Part shown: positions 58,801 through 64,000 of the stretch, in pieces
Numbering within the stretch: position 1 is the stretch's first letter
Layout: every line of letters starts with the position of its first letter
From: Paragonimus westermani
Taxonomy: Eukaryota > Platyhelminthes > Trematoda > Plagiorchiida > Troglotrematidae
Direction: 5' to 3'
Assembly (NCBI GenBank): GCA_008508345.1
Contig: QNGE01000939.1
Span: 143,131-207,130 of the forward strand
DNA length: 64,000 bases
Notes under the pieces: model-generated
Database searches by the model: none
Told to the model about the DNA's origin: nothing
Seen by the model: only the letters and a program-made list of their open reading frames with translations
Made by a program: the position numbers and the translations under genes

Positions 58801-61800
58801 TCGCAGCAGCATTACGTGTGACTCACAGAAACCTGAAATCATTGATTATTTTTTAGTTACTTTTGCTGACTCCAGTCGACTGTTGATCGTTTTGGGGCCC
58901 AGAGTTTCGTGTTCTGAGCCTGTAAAATGAGATTTGCCCATTGCTAGGTTCACCATTTAGGGCATCATAGTAATACTGCTAAATAGTGATGGGTTTGAAT
59001 TTGCAAGCCTCTGCTGAGGCACACGACTCCCGACGATTTTCGCCAACACTTCGTCCCACATGTTGCTGTATGGTGCCCACGGATATCGAGCAAGCACTAC
59101 ATTTTTGGGTAAGATGTTGTTAGTTACAAAGGGCAAAAACCCTATGGTATGAACATCCGTTGACATGCTTACACAGTGATAGAAATGGGAAAGGCGACTA
59201 AGCGGATGAGGTTCTCAGAAATACACCACTAATAATTTCATACATTCATCACTTCCATGCAACTTTGATCATCATCCAAGCGTTCGAGTAGGAGAAATCA
59301 ACCTGTGAATGATTACACTCAAGGTATGTAAATTCTCGAATGGACTGGAATTAGGAATATCACTGAGACAGGATAGGGTCCTGAGTTCAGCTGCATTTAT
59401 CTGAGAAAATGGGATATCCACCGAAACGATAAAAGATTCGAGAGTGGGAAATTGATGTTAAAACGATAATCATTGCATTTCTAGGGGCCGGTTCTACCCT
59501 CCAAATTGCCACTGCTTTATTTTATAACGGTTGTAATCAAAATACATATATCAGCTATTATATAGTGGGTATATAAGCACACGATTACCTGCGCGTATAG
59601 CTTGACAGATGCCAAGAACATTGGTTTTTTCCAGGTTGCTCTATTCTCTGACTTTGCAGAGGTTTCAGATTTGGTTCCAGCACATCTCCCACAGATATCA
59701 ACCGCAATCTTATGGCATCCGAAAAACAATTCGTGGCCGGATTACTTCTTCTTTCAATAATAGAACCTTCCACCTTTCACTCTGGTTTTGCTGGAGGTCG
59801 CCAGAAGTCACGGCCTTGCTTGCACACCACTGAAAATGACCTCATTATATTCACAAAAACCCTGGCTTTTAAGTGTTGACGAATCACAACATTTACTTAC
59901 CAACCCTGCTTGAAATTTCGTCTGGGACATACTAAAATACCACTCGAAATCTCTATTGAGAATGTGCTAAAAAACTTGTTTTAAGGCCCAGCGGGATGCG
60001 CGATTTGTAAACCCAGTAAGGAAACAGGAGCAGAACAGGCCTTGGAAACTCAGCCGAAAACAAGGTTTACCAATCGGCCAAATAATTTCGAAAAATCCCA
60101 GACCTCATACTTAGCTCTGAGTGACGCCTCTTAATCCAGCTTGAACTAAGGCAAACAGGAAAATTGGAATGAAATGTACGAATAATAGATTTCACATGCT
60201 CTAGAATGTAACACTGGGTCAAACACCGTTGCTAGATTTCCTATGGTCTCGTCATTCCACTGCCATCATCCATAAACGACAGCTTTGTGACCGCTTAAGA
60301 CTTCTTGTGTTTGTTGATTGCGGAAAATGGAGCCATTCTTCGGGTGTTCACTGTTAGCTGAAATTGTATACAAAGCTACATCTTTATCGTATCAAACTCA
60401 TTCTTGGTGCACTTGTGCTTTTTTGGACATGTCCACCATTCTAATCGGTGGGGTCGGTGCTGTTCGTACAGAATTCGTGCATGTTGCGCGATAGATCATA
60501 TTCTCGGGAGCCGGTGGGGTGGATTATGCATTGCATCTGGTGTGACTGCAAACGTAGCTGACTACATACGATGCATTACATCTGACTGTCGTTTGAAGGA
60601 AACTCCGAAGGTCATAAGCGTATTTTCGAAAGTGACACGAGTATTCCTTGAGCAATTTCCCGAAAAAGGTTGACAGTATGAATTGACTAGACATTTAGAG
60701 GCCTCGCTAACAATGAACACAATACACTTTACACGTGGCAACAGGCACCGTCCTCCCAGGTGATGCGCTATGTAATGTCCGAAGGGTGAGAATTCGACTT
60801 CGCTGCTGACTGTAAAGCCTTGGGGCAATAAACGTCTTGAATGATAGCTGTAAATATCTGAAATTACTATTACCCTGTCACGGATCGTCCGAAATAGCTT
60901 ATGCATGTTGTGCTTGAACCATATTCTTACCGGTAAATGATAATTTGTTTTCGCTTCTCTGTCTGCCCTTGTTCTTTGCCAGTTGACGGTGCTAGGAGTG
61001 CCAGAGCGTGGAACATGCCTTCTGACAGACATGGGTTCTAGTGATTAAAGTGTGGCAATTTTTCAAATGCTAATACACATGACACAAACTACAGCTCATA
61101 GCTTTAGTAATATACCTGTCTACATTGTTACACCCATACAAAACTGTAACTTATGTATACGTAATATATGTACATAGTACGTTTGCGTGCTCAACATAAC
61201 GCTGTTCCAAAGATGAATGTTTGTAAACACGACGTCGAGAAAGCAAAGGTATAACTTTTAAACCGAAGAGTCTACAGTTACATCTCAGCACTCCACGGTG
61301 TAATATCAACCATACTGAGGGCCCAACATGCGTCAGAATTTAGACGTGATAATAGTGCCATAGGCAACTACTGTCGGCTAGCAAGACCGACTAGTTCATA
61401 CCATCCATCCTGTAACCCAACGGACTGTGTATTTTAAAGCGATACAAGAATAAGTGAATGCATAAGATGAATAACGTTGTACAAACCAGACAGTCGGTTA
61501 AAACGAACTGTGATTCCCAAACTTACTTCTACACGTTTTCAGATACAATGCTGCGCTTGTTCCATTGTTACTTTTCAACGGCTTTATACACGCTGGTTTA
61601 ATACTGTAGACTCACAAAGATGTGATCGAGCGCTCACAACTGACAGTAAGTGTTCGGGGAGACCCCCATGGTACCATTGAGGATCACACTACAGTCGACA
61701 CCACGGGCGTCCACATGAAGGACGGTGTAGCGCCCGTCATCAAACGTATAGTCCCACCCAAACTCCGTGCGAGTTTTGCGTTACATCACGCTCTTCCTTG

Positions 61801-64000
61801 GTAGCAGGAAATCCAGGGCAAAAATTCGACGAGATCATCCTTCTTCGTCCTCAATTTCTGCAGGAGCTTCTTGATGACCGCCTACTTTTCAGTTATTTTA
61901 AGTGCACGTCAGTGATTTTCACAGAGTTCCCCAACGTTGGGCCTTACAATGACGAAAAACCTCTAAGATACTACTGACTCCGGTTCAGTGGAAATTGGTT
62001 GATGCTGATCGAACAACCAAAACTAACCCCTCAACGATATAAAATGTTCAAATGTGCAACGCAAATGTTTCCGGGAACCCAGTCGCAATACATAGAGTAC
62101 AGAGTGCAGTAAATATCTCGAAAGTTGGTCTGAAAACAAAACCAGGTATTTGGCTGTCGTCTAGTATGTTCTCATCTTAACATCCCCAGTTGGTCATTCA
62201 AGAGTGATTTCGTTTTCTTAAGGAGATGAGAAGAATCTTTCTTTGCACAAACAGGTGTAGTCTTTAAACGCTGCCTGGTTTTTACAGAACGCTGCTTGTG
62301 GTTGTTCATCAAGTCGTATGCACATGTCTGAGTAAAGACACTCACCACTGAGTTTGTTCAGCTATAAACCATCAAAATAATCACCGATCTGTGACGGTCT
62401 TTGCTCCAGTCTTGACTTGGGGCGCTTGAACTTCGTCTACTTTAGTTTCAACGGCTTAGTATGGAATTAGTTCTTACAAACCTCTTTAGCTTAGGACCGG
62501 TGCGGCAATCCTTCACCATGATGACTGACAACAGTCAAACATGTTATGAAAATTCTCTACAGTCTCCCACCTAGAACCTTCCATGGACAATGGTTATATT
62601 TTACGGGGCAGACGGTCACTTGAACGATTTCTCATTGGTAGTTTCAGTCTATATTCTAAGGACTGTTTCAAAAAGCTACAGATGTCCACTCATTTGGGAC
62701 GTGGTTATATCAGGAGTAAACCGCCTACTTAATAACTACCATAATCTTCGAGAACGGTGCTGTACCCCGTTCTCAGTGAACAGCTCCTAGGCCAAGTGAA
62801 GGCTGGTGGATATCGTAACCGAAAATATGCAATGGATCGGGTTGCCTCGAACCTGTAACCCTGAATCGTGCACAGGTTGCTAAAAAGGCTGGATTCACGA
62901 AACTTTTGCCCATGGGTTGCAGTGGCCCGGACACACACACCCGGTGTACCTATTTATCGACGTGTAAGGTACTCCCCAATATACCCGTGTACCTTGTACA
63001 TTGGGTAGTAATAAATTTTGTCATCCATTTGATTACTGCAATGCTTTCCCGTTTAGTTATGTGTATGTATGAGCAGTTATGCGCACCAGTGACTCCAGGA
63101 ACGTCCGGCTCGGTCGCGCGCTTGATGGCTGGATTCTCAACCTTACTAGTTTTTTTTGGTTGTCGTTGGCATGCAGCATTTCACGACGCCTCGTGTAACT
63201 TCTGCCGAATACACTTTGAGTCTTCCATTTATTCACATGCTTATTCCGCGTCTGCTATCTATTGCCTGTGTCTGGAAATCACTTAGTGCACACATACAAT
63301 GAATCACCATGAAAGTCGCATTATGCCGTCCTCAAACCAGCCAGGGAAAGTGAACCGGAATCAAGCCAACAAAATGTAAATATTAGGGATTGCAATCTAT
63401 GTTTACACTGACGAAATAACATCTGGCTGTTTCTTTACTGAAATTCCTGACTTACGAATTGATTGATTCCTATAAAAGTAGTGCATCCAAAACAAAGCAT
63501 ATCCATCCGTGCAGTTGAAAAGATTTACTTCCGGATTATATGTGAAATCTCGGTTTTCATGCACATTAACATCTCTGATGCAGGAGCGCCAGATAGACTA
63601 TCGCCTAACCAACAAACGTGATGCGGTATCAGTTGGTTGTGCTCACGGTCAAACGTGGGTGACCGGTGGACCTTGTTGCGGTGCACTTTTGTAGTTAACG
63701 TGATTCATATCGCCATCAGCAAACAATGAAGACTATCGCGTTGTTAGCCGGTATAGTGTTTCAAAGTCGAAACCATTCGGAAACATGCGTTTAACCACAA
63801 AAATAAAAGTCGAGTAGACGTGGAAGTAGCCGGCATTCGCAATTTAATTAAGAAGGGTTTGTCTTCTTCAATAAAGGACTCCGTAGTCGATTTTGTGTTC
63901 TGAAAATCCCTGCAGCAAAATATTTGTGTTGGAATGCCTACTTTCATCTGGCAGATATGCTGTATCTTGCGTGGCATGAGAGATGCGCTTGAACTTGTAT
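55889..64000. other. Stretch without recognised genes
   Basis: The longest open frames are 60562-61032 (-, 156 codons) and 62906-63286 (+, 126 codons, with hydrophobic runs and many Cys). Neither has a domain, signal or splice pattern I can name. A minus frame at 57085-57345 contains V-V-A-A-N-G-L-N-L-P-I-G, faintly like the 'AANG..l...G' part of retroelement proteases, without the D-S/T-G site. A broken forward frame from about 61830 to 62115 reads smoothly but matches nothing known to me. Decayed element sequence is likely here but not shown. Confidence 0.4.

Noticed and set aside
60562..61032. 156-codon minus open frame
   Set aside because: Length alone is not evidence; no domain, start context or splice sites; an overlapping plus frame of 89 codons exists.
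61830..62115. Broken plus frame that reads smoothly (R-P-Q-F-L-Q-E-L-L-D-D)
   Set aside because: No domain recognised; two stops; resemblance to gag could not be supported.
1..64000. CRISPR arrays, bacterial operons, phage or plasmid features
   Set aside because: No regularly spaced repeats, no long adjacent genes and no ribosome-binding sites; the sequence is plainly eukaryotic.

Overview
The window looks like an intergenic or intronic stretch of a large, repeat-rich animal genome. A digenean trematode (fluke) is the best guess. The DNA is AT-rich and has no bacterial-type gene packing. Almost every stretch that reads as protein is a decayed retroelement of a kind common in flukes: a CsRn1/Boudicca-like Ty3/Gypsy pol, Penelope-like elements (PLEs), a non-LTR (LINE) reverse transcriptase, and a second Gypsy lineage. 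The organism call rests on family resemblance from memory, not on a search. The sequence is draft assembly, with a 729-base N gap and a single N flanked by an exact duplication.

Layout. 1-7.67 kb: no gene seen. 7.67-7.99 kb (+): the C-terminal part of a PLE-type reverse transcriptase in one frame. 8-18 kb: no gene, but one member of a degenerate dispersed repeat at 12.57 kb. 17.99-18.07 kb (-): a tRNA-like gene with perfect acceptor, D and T arms, a TTTT Pol III terminator and an abnormal anticodon arm. 21.8-22.2 kb: a nested inverted repeat followed by an LTR-like promoter/polyA module. 28.5 kb: a tRNA-Ser-like remnant. 29.84-32.90 kb (+): a nearly full Gypsy pol (protease, RT, RNase H, integrase) in one unbroken frame with eight internal stops. 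33.7-33.9 kb: a 60-base direct repeat. 35.57-35.89 kb: a LINE RT fragment running into the N gap, which ends in an (ATG)11 tract. 38.37-40.22 kb (+): a PLE with RT and GIY-YIG-like remnants. 44.95-45.46 kb (+): another PLE-like RT remnant. 47.23-47.82 kb (+): Gypsy RT/RNase H fragment. 49.50-49.55 kb: two perfect palindromes two bases apart. 51.4-51.8 kb: an open frame with a PHD-finger-like motif. 52.85-53.57 kb (-): a Gypsy integrase fragment. 54.97-55.89 kb: a 461-base segment present twice around one N, carrying a possible minus-strand terminal exon. 55.9-64 kb: nothing recognised.

No operon, pathway or intact host gene can be shown. The sense of the window is an accumulation of dead elements. 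The catalytic Y-x-D-D box is visible in five RT remnants and is altered in all five, four times at one of the two aspartates. The features that these elements do not explain are the twin palindromes, the nested foldback at 21.8 kb, the odd tRNA-like gene and the 60-base direct repeat.
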